In this document: positions 1-12,412 of the stretch, in pieces
Numbering within the stretch: position 1 is the stretch's first letter
Layout of the letters: each line of letters begins with the position of its first letter
Origin: Lantana camara
Taxonomy: Eukaryota; Streptophyta; Magnoliopsida; Lamiales; Verbenaceae
Reading direction: 5' to 3'
NCBI GenBank assembly: GCA_037501455.1
Contig: CM074856.1
Location: 52,047,001 to 52,111,000 of the forward strand
Length of the DNA: 64,000 nt
Notes under the pieces: generated by a model
Databases searched by the model: none
Seen by the model: the letters and a program-made list of their open reading frames with translations, nothing else
Told to the model about the DNA's origin: nothing
Made by a program: the position numbers and the translations under genes

Positions 1-1187
1 TTATAAATATTCATAATTTGATCATTGTTAGATTAGGGACTTCTTGGAAAATTTTTCTACTTTATCTATCTATCATCAGTCCATTCTCATTAACCAATTT
101 TCGTCATATCTTATTCTTTAAAGAAAGACGTTTTTTTATCAATATTTTGTTAATAATCAACTAGTGAGAATTTTAATTATTTTCTTAAATAAAACTTTAT
201 AATCACGCACAGAGTAAATGTCACTTCAATACAGGCTAGCTAGAACATGCAGATCAATTTTGGCAGTTCCATTTGTAGGGCTGTTGACAGTTCAGAAGTC
301 AGATGGGCTTCAGAGACGTGTAATTACAAACAATAAGGCCCAACCCATTAGCATTGTTTTTTACTTTTTCTTTTTTTTCTATAGCCCATTTTCATAGATC
401 GAGTCTGGACGGACCACTTAGGGTCTAAAACTCTCCTTACCAATATTGGCTACGTTCCGAGAAACTCGAACTGTAGACCTCTAATTAAGTTAGCATAGAA
501 TCGAACCGCTAATTTACACCATTTGTTGATCTATTAGCATTGTCTTTAAACTCTATTTTCCAGAAAATGTAAAAGAAAAACAACCCTAAAATATGACGCG
601 CAACATTATTTACACATTTCCTTAATGAAAATTTATTAAAGTTCTGCAAGATAATTTAACCAAACATTACAAAGAGCAATACTTCAAAAAAAAAAGTCAT
701 GTATTTAAGATGACATCTTATCTCTTTTGAGAAAGTAATCTTGGTTAAAAAAGACACAGTAAATTTAGATAATGCACCCATTTTTTGCATTAAAAGGGAA
801 GTACGTAAACAAAAACAGTGGAGATGGGAGATATATAGAAAAATGACCGACCAAAATTTTTAATTTCATTTCGACATACATAGGGTAATTATTCTAGTAT
901 TAAATTAAAATATATTAGTGATTATTGTATACTCATTACGTGTGCAAATAGAAAAATTATATTTTTTGTATCGAAATTAATTTTATAATTATTCTTAATA
1001 TAACTATCAAATTATGATAAATAAATAAATAATATAAAAGAATAATACACTAAATAACACTATCTTTGAAATTAAAGAAATATTATATAAAAAAAAAAAA
1101 CATTGAGGTGAGGTGATGAGAGAAAAGATAGATAAGTTAAAAAATTATTAATAAAATAGAAAAAACAAAATAAATAAATTGAAAAAA
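1..1187. other. AT-rich intergenic DNA
   Basis: Very AT-rich, with homopolymer runs and stop codons in all frames. I see no supported gene, RNA or recognisable element here. It ends at the 9-bp target duplication of the MITE that follows. Confidence 0.6.
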
Positions 1188-1453
1188 GAGGCAATTTTTG
1201 AAAACTCCCCATGGGTTTGAAAACTTCATTTTAGCTCCCCATTTTCAAATACATCATTTGGGGTTTTAGATACGCGATTCTAGGATTTAGATACGCGATT
1301 CTGGGATTTAGATACGTGATTTTTTCCTTGTATTTCAAATACATCATTTGGGGTTTTAGATACGTGATTCTTGAGTTTTAATACATCATTTTTTAAAATG
1401 GGGAGTTAAAAGGAATTGGACTTATCATTTGGGGAGTTTTCGGGAATTCCCCG
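1188..1453 (-). mobile_element. Mutator-like MITE, copy 1
   Basis: A 266-bp non-coding element. It is flanked by a perfect 9-bp direct repeat, ttgaaaaaa, at 1179-1187 and 1454-1462. The outer ends form imperfect inverted repeats: gaggcaatttttgaaaactcc on the left, and the complement of cggggaattcccgaaaactc on the right. The interior repeats short blocks such as gatacgcgattc and gggttttagatacg. A clearly related copy lies inverted at 12159-12403 with its own, different 9-bp duplication, which supports transposition. A 9-bp duplication is the known signature of the Mutator superfamily; the superfamily call rests on that alone. Confidence 0.75.
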
Positions 1454-1462
1454 TTGAAAAAA

Positions 1463-1831
1463 AAAGAGACAAAAGGCACGGAAAAATAAAAGAATTGAAA
1501 AGATAGATTAAAACAGTTACACTTATTCATGTAATTAATTGAGTTTGGCCAATCGGATCTGGGCTCGAATATCCCATACAACATAATTTATAAGATAATA
1601 TGATAGTGAACTAAAGTAAAATTACTTGAACAACAAAGCCATAAAATGGGATTAATTAAGAATTCGATACCAAATAATAAACTAAAAAACAACAACAACA
1701 TTTGACATACACTTGAAATAAAAATCCCAATGGGAAACGGAAAACCCACATTACAACACTAAAAAACTGGAAAACTAAACAAACTAACACCACACGAGAA
1801 ACCAGTCCGGCCAAAAAGAAAAAGAAAAGAC
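1463..1831. other. Intergenic DNA, 3' flank of the germin-like gene
   Basis: AT-rich DNA. The part next to 1831 probably includes the 3' UTR of the minus-strand germin-like gene. No other feature is supported. Confidence 0.5.
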
Positions 1832-2847
1832 TTAATTAGTTCCTCCGAGGACGCCCTTGAGCTTCTTGATCTGAGCGACGTCGAGGAAGGTGGTCTTGGC
1901 GACGAGCTCCGTCGGGAAATCGTTCTTAAACAGGGCGAAAGTCGTAAGCTGGAGGCCTGGATTCTGACTGTTGAAGCTCACGAACCCTAATGCGGGAGTC
2001 TTACCAGTATTTAACTGGAAATGCAGAAGCCCCTGAGGGAATACCATAATGTCCCCTTTGTTCAGCGTATTAATGTACACTTTGTTGTCGAACGACGATA
2101 TCAGCCCCGCCGTTATCGTACCCTGAATCAATCCAGGCCCCACTCCACGGTTAGAATATTGTTAATATTCTAAAGTTTTGAGTTTGTGTTACTTTCGTTT
2201 GAAAAGTGACACATAAATTTTTAATGTTATTAAATTATTTAACAAAGTCCTCAACTGTCATTCTGATTTCCGTCCACAATGTCACCGGAAACTTTGTTCA
2301 TAGAGTTTAGTAATATTAGAGACTTTTTTCTTTTGCTTTTAAAACTTACGGACTGAAGTCCAAACTAATTAAGTCGAAATTTTACAAACTAAACATGACA
2401 TTACCCTGATATAAGTTAAAATAATTCATACACACACACCAAAAAAAAAAAAAAAAAAAAAACAGAAACAATAAGGCCACTGAGGAGTAGTCTTGCCTGA
2501 ATCACTACTAGAATCTCCGAGCCGGCGGGGTGTGTGTGCAGTGGAATGACTCCGCCCACCGCCAGGTCGGCCCGCGCGAGGGAAATGCCGAGGCCATTGA
2601 CGCCAGGAAATTGGCCGTCAAATGCAGTTGTTACGGCGGCGCCGATGATGTTCGTGGTGTTTCCGGTGGCGGCGAGGCCGTGGTAGACAAAGTCTTTTTC
2701 AGTGACTTTGGCGACGGGCTTGCAGGGGTACCCGGAGGGGGTGTTGGGACGGGAGAGGTCCGCCACACAGAAGTCTTGGACGAGGGCGTCGGAGGTGGCG
2801 GCGAGGAGGAGCGAGAGGATGAGGAGAGAGACTGGAAGATGATGCAT
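1832..2847 (-). CDS. Germin-like protein (auxin-binding ABP19/20-type), two exons
   Basis: Secreted cupin-fold protein of the plant cell wall/apoplast. Exon 1 is 2497-2847 (117 codons) and exon 2 is 1832-2122 (96 codons plus stop), giving about 213 residues, a normal length for the family. Residues 1-22 are a hydrophobic signal peptide, followed by the typical germin start VQDFCVADL with its conserved Cys; a second Cys is in the GYPC motif. Germin box 1 is [10 protein letters not shown], carrying His and Glu metal ligands. Box 2 is [16 protein letters not shown], carrying the last His. The C-terminus KKLKGVLGG is typical of this subfamily. The intron (2123-2496) starts with GC instead of GT (cag|gcaaga) and ends in cag; only this splice restores the family sequence (VVIQ|GTIT). 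A TATA-like stretch lies at 2918-2926, about 75 bases upstream of the ATG. Germin-like proteins vary in activity (oxalate oxidase, superoxide dismutase, binding roles); the reaction here cannot be inferred. Confidence 0.93.
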
Positions 2848-2917
2848 TTTCAGGGATTGTTAGGGTTCTTGTGTGGGAGAATTTGGATTTATGGATTGAG
2901 ATTTGTTGGTGATAGGG

Positions 2918-2926
2918 TTATAAATA
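2918..2926 (-). promoter_or_regulatory. TATA-like element of the germin-like gene
   Basis: Reads tatttataa on the minus strand, 71-79 bases upstream of the start codon. Spacing suits a short 5' UTR. Position and motif only. Confidence 0.45.
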
Positions 2927-5549
2927 GAGTGGTGTGGTGTGCATGCATGGTGAGTTGAGGGAAACGACGGAATTTGCTGGGCTGTGTTGCATGTGACCTC
3001 ATCTTGCTTTTACGTAAGAGAACAAAAATGCTCTTTTCCTTTGAAAACGAAGTTTAATAATTCAAGGTGAATTGTTTTGAACTTTGATATTTAGTAACGT
3101 TACACATAACTTCACCTAGATTTTAGTCTCTATGGGATCAGACTTTAGGTGTAATGTTTTTCATACCAATGATAGCTAAGGTCAGGTACTCGAACTCGAA
3201 ACCTTTGGTTAAGCTAATATATCGTCGAAACACTAAGGAATACCACTTGGTGGTATTTTAGTACAAGATTATCAACTATTATTATTGTTTATTATTGCTA
3301 TCATAAATTGATGATTTTTAAGAAATTGAAATGTAGTTGAAAACTATATTTCATTTTCTATATCTCAATATTGATTTTTATTTTTGAGTTTGAGTGTGGA
3401 TTTTTTAAGCATTATGTTGTATTTCTTTTTTTTTTTTCTTTTTTTAATGACTTGTTGGAAACTAGTTCACCATTTCATATCGTGTAGAATGGAGCGGCTC
3501 TATTAAACGGATAAAATCATATAGTGTAATAAAATCAAACCTCTTTTGTTAACCCTAATTTTAATTTCATCTAATGGTATATATACGTACATAGACATTG
3601 TTCCTAACAATAATCAAGTTAGTTGTGTCATTTGTAACTTTTGGTACAGTCTGATGTTGAAAATTAACACATGATATACGGAGAATGTACACTCTTTTTT
3701 TTTTTTTTTAACACACCTCAAGTGAGATTTGAATTTGTGTCATTATTCTATAAAAAACCATTTGCATCTATCCCCATTCGCAAATGTACACTTAATATCC
3801 CTTAATTTTTTTTATGAAATTTCAATTTATGTATTCAATAATCTTTGCTGATACCACAGGAGAGTACAATTTCAGTTTATAATGTGTAGATACAGATACG
3901 AAAATACAAATAGAACACGACAGGATATGAATACAACGACACAAAAGAATTTACGTTAATTTTTCATGTGAAAAATACCCAACACAATATTCAATACGAG
4001 AGAATATCAGTGCATTAGAGCTTCAAACGTATGAACATAACTAAAGGAACTTACATTGAGAGAGTAATTTATAATTTCATCAATTGTGGATGATATATAT
4101 AACAATTAGTAGCAATCTTACACAATAATACATATTAAAATAAGTATGTGTCGTATATGTATATAGAAGGTACAATCTCAAAGGGATATTTTCAAAAAAA
4201 AATCTAAAGAGTGGTCCATGACTTAGATGATGGGATAGCCTACACAAAAGGGGGGCAAAAAAAGACATGAATATCTCTGCAAGTGGGATAAATTAATTCT
4301 GAAATCAAATGTGTGGATCTCAGGCTTTGCTAGCTTATCTTCTACGGCCTTTTCCGGATGCTTATTTTATGTGTTTTAAATCTCAATTCTGGAATGTATG
4401 CTATGTACGGTTTTTTGCTTTCAAATTCAGTAATTTTTATTTTTCTGTTCCTAATACTCAATTTTGTTGAAGGGGATTACTTGTGAAAAATATAAAATCG
4501 AGATACCAACTATAATTCACTTGTAGTTTTGAAATAAATATTTTTTTGATGAAAATTTTAACACTCTATTTAGAAAATTGTTGCAATTTTAGGATTTCGA
4601 TCATCAGTGAATCCATTTTAATCTTCGGAAAACAGTAAGTAAAGTCTACGTGCTTCATTTAGTACGCGCGTTAAAATCACTCATATGTACTGTCATGTAA
4701 TTTAGAACTTTGGTTATTTACTTGTTGTTTTTCGGTGACTAGCCGTCCTAATTTTGTATTCTTTTTTTCCCCCATTTTTGCCAAAGCTATTGAGGCCAAC
4801 CCCAATGGGCAGCTGAGGAGTTCCCGTTTCTCTTCCGAGTTCGGTTACTGCATATACCTACTAAAAATTGAATTAGACAAATGCTAAAATTGTTGATATT
4901 GTGATAGGATTTTGGTGTTGTGATTGTTATTATTAATTTACCTTTTTTTATTTTAATATGATCATTATGGGAAAGTTTTAGAAAGAAAAAATCCCCCTTG
5001 TACAAAACATAATAAATTTAAAATGAATAATAAATAAAAAACAATGAAGTTAAAATAAAAAAGGAAAAGAGAATACATTTGTCAGCCAGATCCCAAGTGG
5101 GTTACATGGAACTAGCCTTTTTGCATATACCAAGGGTCGCTAAAATTGATGGTTTGTGTTTTCCTTGTTTTTATTTGTTGATTTCAACATAAATATATAC
5201 ATTCCAATAAAATGCTGTTTGCCTTTTATGTATCTGATACATTATAATATTCATTTCATACTATATACTATTATTGTTTGATCTAATACAAATGATGTAG
5301 TGTTTTTCTAAATGTGTCCGTTTTTGTTGGAGTTTTATTGAATCGAATACCGATCTCGAATATTATATTAAATACTTATTATGTGTAGACTACAAAAAGT
5401 ATTTATTTCTTTATACTTAGAGAAGGAGTAGGTGCCTTATGCTCTCTATCCATTTATTTAGAAATTTTGTTTCTTCTATTTAATATTTTTTCTCGTCTTT
5501 CTCTTATTTTAAATTCTGATCCTTTTCTGTATATATTATCATGCATGTG
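2927..5549. other. Intergenic DNA without a recognised gene
   Basis: AT-rich, with poly-T and poly-A runs. The short open frames here (for example 4080-4268 and 4787-5005, minus) have no recognisable domains and plant-intergenic composition. Upstream regulatory sequence of the germin-like gene is presumably at the left end. Confidence 0.5.
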
Positions 5550-6751
5550 TGTGACGCCCCGTGTTTTCAAGGCTAATCAGGTATGACGTCACGAGTGAGG
5601 TCGAACCGAGTGTTACATGTTTTAATTATTTAACTATGTGACATTTCATGCCTAACTTGTCAACGTGAATTTGTTTACTTGTGTGCGCATTAGAATTTAT
5701 TTAAATGTACTTGGACTCAATTGTCCAATGTTTGAAAGAATAGAGACCTAATTGCAATTAGGGTGTTTTAGCCTTCGTGGCTACCTTGAGTTCGGGGATT
5801 CGAATTCGAATTCCGACCCCACCACTGGACTTGTTTTCGACGATTCGGGTTTAACGGGACTAGCCTCACCTTTTTCTGATACCATTTGACCTCTCTACCG
5901 ATTTAATTTCTAGCCGATTAAACCGAACACGTCGTGAATTGAACCGAACCGGTTTCTTAGCCTTAAGAGGACCGAACCCCTCATTTTCTCTCATTGTTGT
6001 TGTTGCTCAATCCAAAAGGGAAAAGAAAAGAAGGAAGAAAGCCACTGATCACCCAATCTTTGAGCTCGAGATTCCGACTCTATTTCTCGCCTGATCAACG
6101 ATCCAAGGTAAGCATTGTATTCCTCTCTACGAGTGCTTCGATTCCTTCTGATTGAATGTTATTTTGCTTGCTCGTTTCCTTGGCTTTCGTGAAGATGATG
6201 AATACTGCCTAAATACGAAAAACTTGCTCCCAATGTGCTTATATGTGATTTAATTGAGCTAAGATCGTAGTGTGTTGTTCTCGTGAGAATGCTTGTCGTT
6301 TATTTGTTGGAATCTTGCTCGTTGCTTTCTCTTAGCTTAACCCACCATTGTTGCACCTAGTATGAGCTTCTATGGCAATTTGTTTCTTGTCGTTTATTTG
6401 TTGGAATCTTGCTCGTTGGTACTATTTCACGTATTTACATGAACACTATCATAACATAACATATCATTTTATAACTCTCGCACACATGTTATATCATTTC
6501 ATATCATTCCACGACACCTCATAACAATGCCGTGCGTCCTATTTGGTTTCATATTGAGTCATTTCTCATGAGTACATATTGTTCCTTCTCTTGTACAGTT
6601 CGTTTCCAGGGGCCGAGACTTGCGGATCGAATAGACACCCGTATTACACATGTTTCTTGTCTCGTGGTATTTCAAGGTGAGGGTGTTTTCGTTCTAGTTA
6701 CGTATCAAACCCTACAACCTTTATGTAATAAGTTTTGGCAAAAAACCTAAC

Positions 6752-6803
<52 letters not shown>

Positions 6804-7436
6804 ATTTCAAAGCAAAGTCATCGAGTAAATTCTTATCGAGTAAACCTTTTCTTAAGGGATTTGAAATGTATTGTTATTATTATTCTCACGACTTGAACGT
6901 TTTGGCGAGATTACGCACGATCATGTTCACGTATTATTGTGCCCGAGGAAAAGTGTTCGTGGAACCTGGTACGGCATCGTGTCATCGGACCATCCATTCA
7001 CATAGAGTACCCTTTGAGAATTTCTCACGTGATCGTGTAGTGTGAAAGGTGAGTTATTCTTGAGCCGGTGGTGTTACCCCATCGAAGGAGCGGGTATGAT
7101 TCATGATCCCCCGACTCAGAATGAACGAACAAGATGGCAGGGCCTTGCAAACCCTTCCACCACCCCGGAAGAAGAAGGTTGGAACTATTATTATTATTAC
7201 GTTTACGATCACGATTACGATTATTATGGTTATTTCATGAATGTGCTATTATGGTTATTACGTATTGCATGATCACGTATTCAAAGTATTAAGTCACGTT
7301 TCTTGTACACGGTCGGAGTTTGGTTGGAGATTACGCACGCTGACTCGTCGGGCCACAATGATTATTCATGAATTACGAACTTAAGGAATTTAATATGAAT
7401 TAGTCGTAAAGTCCGAGCATTGTCTAGCTATATTCT
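5550..7436 (+). mobile_element. Ty3-type LTR-retrotransposon remnant, block 1
   Basis: Starts with TGTGACGCCCCG at 5550, a start often seen in plant Ty3/gypsy LTRs. It shares diverged sequence, in opposite orientation, with block 2: the segment around 7312-7370 (gtacacggtcggagtttggt and the following cgtcgggccac) matches the complement of about 8045-8112, and the cttccaccaccccggaagaag stretch near 7155 matches the complement of about 8180-8205. No gag or pol coding remains. Contains a (TA)n array at 6753-6801. Boundaries are approximate. Confidence 0.55.
6753..6801. repeat. (TA)n microsatellite
   Basis: Uninterrupted TA dinucleotide run of about 49 bases inside the LTR-like block. Confidence 0.95.
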
Positions 7437-10161
7437 TTGTAGCACCCGGAACGCTAGGTAGCCACATCCCCCGCACTATAGTTTAATCCACATATGGAAC
7501 GAGCACCCATACATGAATCAAACCTATAGCGAACGGGAGACCATAAAAAAAAACGACACTCTAGCTAGGCGGGACTAACCCTCAAGTAAATACCAACATT
7601 CATAAGCCATAAACGGGAGCATGAATTACATACATTCATTTCATTATAATCATTCCAATTCATTTACATCAACTCCAAATATACCATTTCAAGATTCCAT
7701 AACAATCTCATAAGTTCCAAGATCAAGTCAAATATATATATATATAAGTACCATAGTAACCACAAGCATAATGCAACGATATACACATATGCAATGACAA
7801 TTACATGAACTGCTATAGACCCGAAAAGAAAGACCGACTCAATCCCACCTAGCAAGTACCCTGCAAACCTGAAAATGTGAGGTGTCAGTCTATGAAATAC
7901 TGAGTGAGGGGTTTATAAATATAAGCGCAATTACCATGCAAGCTATAGTCTCGGGTAAGATTTTATAAAAGAAACAATATAAGTTTAAGAATACAATAAT
8001 TCCTCGCCCGAGATTATAACTATTCCAATTTAACGATATAATCAATTCAATTCAATCAATCAGTGGCCCGGCGAGTGAGGGCAAATCTCCAACCTTTCTC
8101 CGACTGTGTACAATAATTCAATTGTTCGTTGATTAGGTGATCAAGCAATCAATTACAGTACACAATTAGCAATTTCAATAACCCCTTCTTCCTTCGGGTG
8201 ATGGTGGAATTTCAAGGTCACACCACCCAATCAATCTGGGCATAAGGTTCATGGGTCCCTATGCCTGGAACTCCTTCTTCCACTAATTTCCTAGTGGATT
8301 CAGGGGTCATCCCAACAATGTGAGGGGAGTGCAGAGTTACCCGTCAGCCCGTGCTTTCCCGATTGGCTCATACACTAACCCTCGGGCCTACAGTGAACAA
8401 TATACTCGCCACAATACAGTCAATTCAGTTCAGTAACAGTAACAATAACAGTAATTCAGTACAATAATAGCGATTCAGTAGTAAATCATTGAGGTTTATG
8501 GAAACTATAGATATATGTATACATTTTGGACAAAATCCACATAAGGGTTGTACGAGTTCTATATAACTAGAAATTAAATCTCACCTGACGAGCGACGAAA
8601 TAAAACAAGGATATAAGAAAGTGCCCAAATGATCAATGATCCCCGCCCTCGAGAAAAATTGGACAAGAAAGGAAATAAAGGGAACTCGTGAGACGAGACT
8701 CAATATGAGACCAAGTATGACGCACGACCATGCTCATGTAAATAAATAAAACAAGCAATCAAGTGACACTTAGCATGTATGAAAACCAATTAACACCTAA
8801 GAGGTGAAATTAATCTCAAGGAGTCATGTATACATATCATTCAATTATTTTAAGTTCAATTCATATAGAGCATGGAGTTACACAATCATGTTTGAGAAAT
8901 TAAGTATCAAGAAGTGTCACATAGGGCATAATTATCAATTAACCAAGAATATATATCATATAATTCACGTATGGGAGTCAAGAGAGTGAAAGTAAGAGGA
9001 GAGGTTTTGGTGAAGTTGGGCAAAACCCGACAATATTCGAAAACGTACACGCTGTAGAAAAACTGGAATATCTTGTGTTACAAGTTGGAATTGGGTTTTG
9101 TTTATTGGATATGAAACTAGACACATAGACCTTTCCGATGATATATGACTCGTTTTCTAGTTCAAAGTGAGGAGGAAATGGCTTAAGCTTGAAGTTGGGT
9201 GAAACTATTTTTCCGGTAAAGTGGCGATACCAAAAATAATTGATCATATCTCACAAACTAGAAAAGATATTGTGGTGATTCCAATTGGAGAGTATTCTAG
9301 ACTTCAAGAGGTTTCCGTCAGTTCAAAAATTATGTCAATCAGAGCTCGGATGAGAATGCTGCAGCCGTGACAAAATTGCACTGAAAAGCAGTCGCGGTCG
9401 CGAAGGAAAAATGACCAGTTCTCGAGTTGGTGATGGCGGCCGAGACCAAAAATGGTCACGAAATGGTCGCGGGCGCGACCTTCAAGTCCAGCAGCAGAAA
9501 TGGAGTCGAAAAATAGGGCAAAACAGGGGAAAAATGGCTCCCAAGCCTTCCCACAGCAAACCAATGCTAGAATTCAACCCCAAACTAACATATAACATGT
9601 ATATGATCATATATATCAATTAAGCAACATTTAATCCATGGAAACATGCATAGATCAACAAAATCCCATATAATTTCATATCATCCAATCTTCATATTCA
9701 TCAAAAATTCATGCAAGTTTCCAAGTCTAAAGATCATAATCATGCTTCTAATCACAAATAAACAAGAAAACATATCATAATTCTCAAACCCTACTTAACT
9801 CATGGCTTCAAGAATTAAATCAAATCTCCATATCTACCTTGGATGCAAGAAAGAATGGATGAAATGAAGTGATGATGATGATGCTTCAACTTATGCAATT
9901 TTCCCCACTTGAAATCAAGCTTGAAATGATGAAATCTTCTTCCTTCTTCCTTGGTATTTTGATCGATGAAAGTGTGTGTGAGTGTGTGTGAATATTGGAT
10001 GAAATTGATGAATGAAATATGTGAGAGATGGAATGTATATGATATATTATAAAGTCTTCCAAGAAATGGGATAACAAGGCACAATTTGCACTTAAGTCCC
10101 TAAGCTATATAAGTCATGCAATTAGGTATGTATATGTGTATGTATGTAATTAAATGAGTCA

Positions 10162-10208
<47 letters not shown>

Positions 10209-10642
10209 CATATGTATGCATTGTATATAATTAAAGTGGGATGAAAAGTCTTGGCATTAAAACTTATTTGCACATAAACCCTTGCCTCTTAGGAATTTAC
10301 AAGTTAGAGATGCAGCAACTTGGCATGTATGTGAGATGATTATATAAACACATATATATAGCTCTAAAAGAATATGATAAAATGGAGTCGAATATATATA
10401 CATGTTATGCTAAATCACTTAAATCATGCTCGGAGCATTAGATACACACCCACGTAATTGAATTCACGAAGTTATAATTTAAATCAAAATTGCAAGTATT
10501 CAAATCAAGGAAATTAAATAGCGCTAATCAAATGAATATGACTCTTGCCAAAAATTACAAATTGATAAAATTTCATGTAAACACTTAGTAATATAATCCA
10601 CTAATATCATCAAATACATAATTTGAAAACTGGGGCGTTACA
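7437..10642 (-). mobile_element. Ty3-type LTR-retrotransposon remnant, block 2 (inverted)
   Basis: On the minus strand it begins at 10642 with TGTAACGCCCCAG, the same type of start as block 1. Near its other end it has a purine-rich tract, tgcggggga (7467-7475), followed directly by TGTGGC at 7466. This looks like a polypurine tract followed by the start of a 3' LTR. The same tract-plus-TGTGACGCC joint occurs in block 3 at 11202-11219. Open frames inside are short and show no gag or pol motifs, so the coding interior is missing or eroded. Inclusion of all bases to 10642 is approximate. Confidence 0.5.
10163..10205. repeat. (AT)n microsatellite
   Basis: Run of AT dinucleotides about 43 bases long inside the inverted LTR-like block. 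Confidence 0.9.
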
Positions 10643-11350
10643 TTCTTGCCTCTCGCGGGAACTAATTTCAAATAAAACTCTTCTTGGGATTTATGACTTG
10701 CATGTGCATGTTTTATATATATGTATAGCTCCTGCTCACACAGTCTTCTAGAGACTGACCCCTCTTTCCACTCCTACAGTTTCTTGCAGGTTTCGCTAGG
10801 CTGGAGTTTAGTCTTACTGTTTACTTCAAGTCTTACTTGTGCACTTGAGTCACATTTACATCGTTATGGTTCAATTTGTAATTTTTTATGTATTTGGGCT
10901 TGTGTGCCAATTATGAGATTGTTGGATATTGATTCGGAACAGGTTGAATGTTTAGTTGAACCCGTTGTTAGGTTGCATGTGAATTTAATTGTGTTCATGT
11001 TATGGTTTGGGCTTGTAGCCAATTGGAGTTCACGTATAATGTTATTTGCTTCCGCATTGCACTTGTCGAGTATTCTTTGATTGATTGTTTGATACAGGGT
11101 TAGATTTCCGCCTAGCCATGATCATTTTTCTGTGTCACCCATTCACTATGAGTCCGATTCATGTATGGACTGTCCATTTCATACGTGGATTAAACTTATG
11201 GTGCGGGGGATGTGACGCCTATCATTGCGAGTGTTGCAATGTGTTTGTGCATGATAGTGAAACAATATTAAATTCAGACATTTAAATAATTTTTGTAATG
11301 ATCTACCAACGTGGACATGCACACAAACTAACATTAGAATTATAAGTATT
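10643..11350 (+). mobile_element. Ty3-type LTR-retrotransposon remnant, block 3
   Basis: Plus-oriented. Contains gactgacccctctttcc near 10758, related to the complement of sequence around 7880-7900 in block 2, then a polypurine-like tract gtgcggggga at 11201-11210 followed directly by TGTGACGCC at 11211. The next ~130 bases resemble the start of block 1 (caacgtg, then cattagaatt spacing). It therefore looks like the 3' end of an internal region plus the beginning of a 3' LTR. The open frame at 10721-11080 (119 codons) has no recognisable domain and is probably chance. Confidence 0.5.
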
Positions 11351-12149
11351 AATATATTAATTACTAACTACAAAACAATTATGTTGTTATATTGTTCATA
11401 CTTAATTATTGCACACAGAGAATATTTTGTCTTAATACCATAAAAAATTGAAAAGGGAAATGAGAAAAAATCCCCAGCAGAAGGGCAAAATTTGGGGTTG
11501 CTATTAACAAATAGAGCAAATGTGACGATTAGTTTTTAAAGTTTCGAATTTGAATCACTTTAATTCTTAAAATTTTAAAAGTAATAGATAAATCTCTAAC
11601 ATTATTAATCTGTTTTAAAATAGTCTCTCAACAATTTTTTTATTGAAAATGTGGTCGGAAAAAATGTTTGTAAATAGTTTTGAAGGATGTCACTAAAGAG
11701 TACAAGATAAAAATACTCTTACTCATCGTATACCTAGCTTACATGAAATATTTTCTTGCCACATTCTTATCAGAAAAATTATTGTTAGTAATAACTTGGA
11801 CATATTAATAATATTATGAACTTATATTTTATTTTTAAAACTTTATGAATTAAATGATACGAACTCAAAACTCCAAATATGCTCTAACAAATAAAAGATA
11901 GATTCTGGTTTTTGGGCTTACTTTATCAAATTGTCCATATCTACTTGGGCCAATTCATATAGTCCCCGGCCTGTTCCACATCTATCAATGATCAATCTTG
12001 CTGCGATTTGAGATTGGAGGATCTCAAGTTCCATAGCCCCAAAATATTTTCTTTTCCTTAAAAAAAAACAAAGAAAGAAAATATTGTCATGGATGTTGTA
12101 TAATTTAGGGCGATATATGAATTTATAATAATATCCTTTAGATAAATAA
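11351..12149. other. Intergenic DNA
   Basis: AT-rich; no gene or element recognised. The minus-strand open frame 11918-12196 crosses into the MITE and is not supported as a gene. Confidence 0.5.
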
Positions 12150-12158
12150 ATAAATTTT

Positions 12159-12403
12159 CGGGGAATTCCCGAAAACTCCCCAAATGATAAGTCCAATTCC
12201 TTTTAGCTCCCCATTTTCAAAAATGATGTATTAAAACTCAAGAATCGCGTATCTAAAACCCCAAATGATGTATTTGAAATACAAGGAAAAAATCACGTAT
12301 CTAAATCCCAGAATCACGTATCTAAAACCCCAAATGGTGTATTTGAAAATGGGGAGCTAAAAGGAAGTTTTCAAACCCATGAGGAGTTTTCAAAAATTGC
12401 CCC
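12159..12403 (+). mobile_element. Mutator-like MITE, copy 2
   Basis: A 245-bp element, related to the one at 1188-1453 but in opposite orientation. It begins cggggaattcccgaaaactc and ends with the near-complementary gttttcaaaaattgcccc. Flanked by a perfect 9-bp direct repeat, ataaatttt, at 12150-12158 and 12404-12412. It carries the same internal gatacgcgatt-type blocks. The two copies enclose about 10.7 kb including the germin-like gene, but each has its own target duplication, so they are independent insertions and not ends of one element. Confidence 0.78.
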
Positions 12404-12412
12404 ATAAATTTT

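Noticed and set aside
2530..2958. 142-codon plus-strand open frame
   Set aside because: It is antisense to exon 1 of the germin-like gene, which has a signal peptide and family motifs.
10721..11080. 119-codon plus-strand open frame as a gene
   Set aside because: No domain, Cys/Ser/Leu-rich composition, and it lies in a stretch that reads as the 3' internal region of a retrotransposon ending in a polypurine tract.
1188..12403. The two inverted MITE copies as ends of one large composite transposon
   Set aside because: Each copy has its own complete pair of ends and its own 9-bp target duplication, so they inserted independently.
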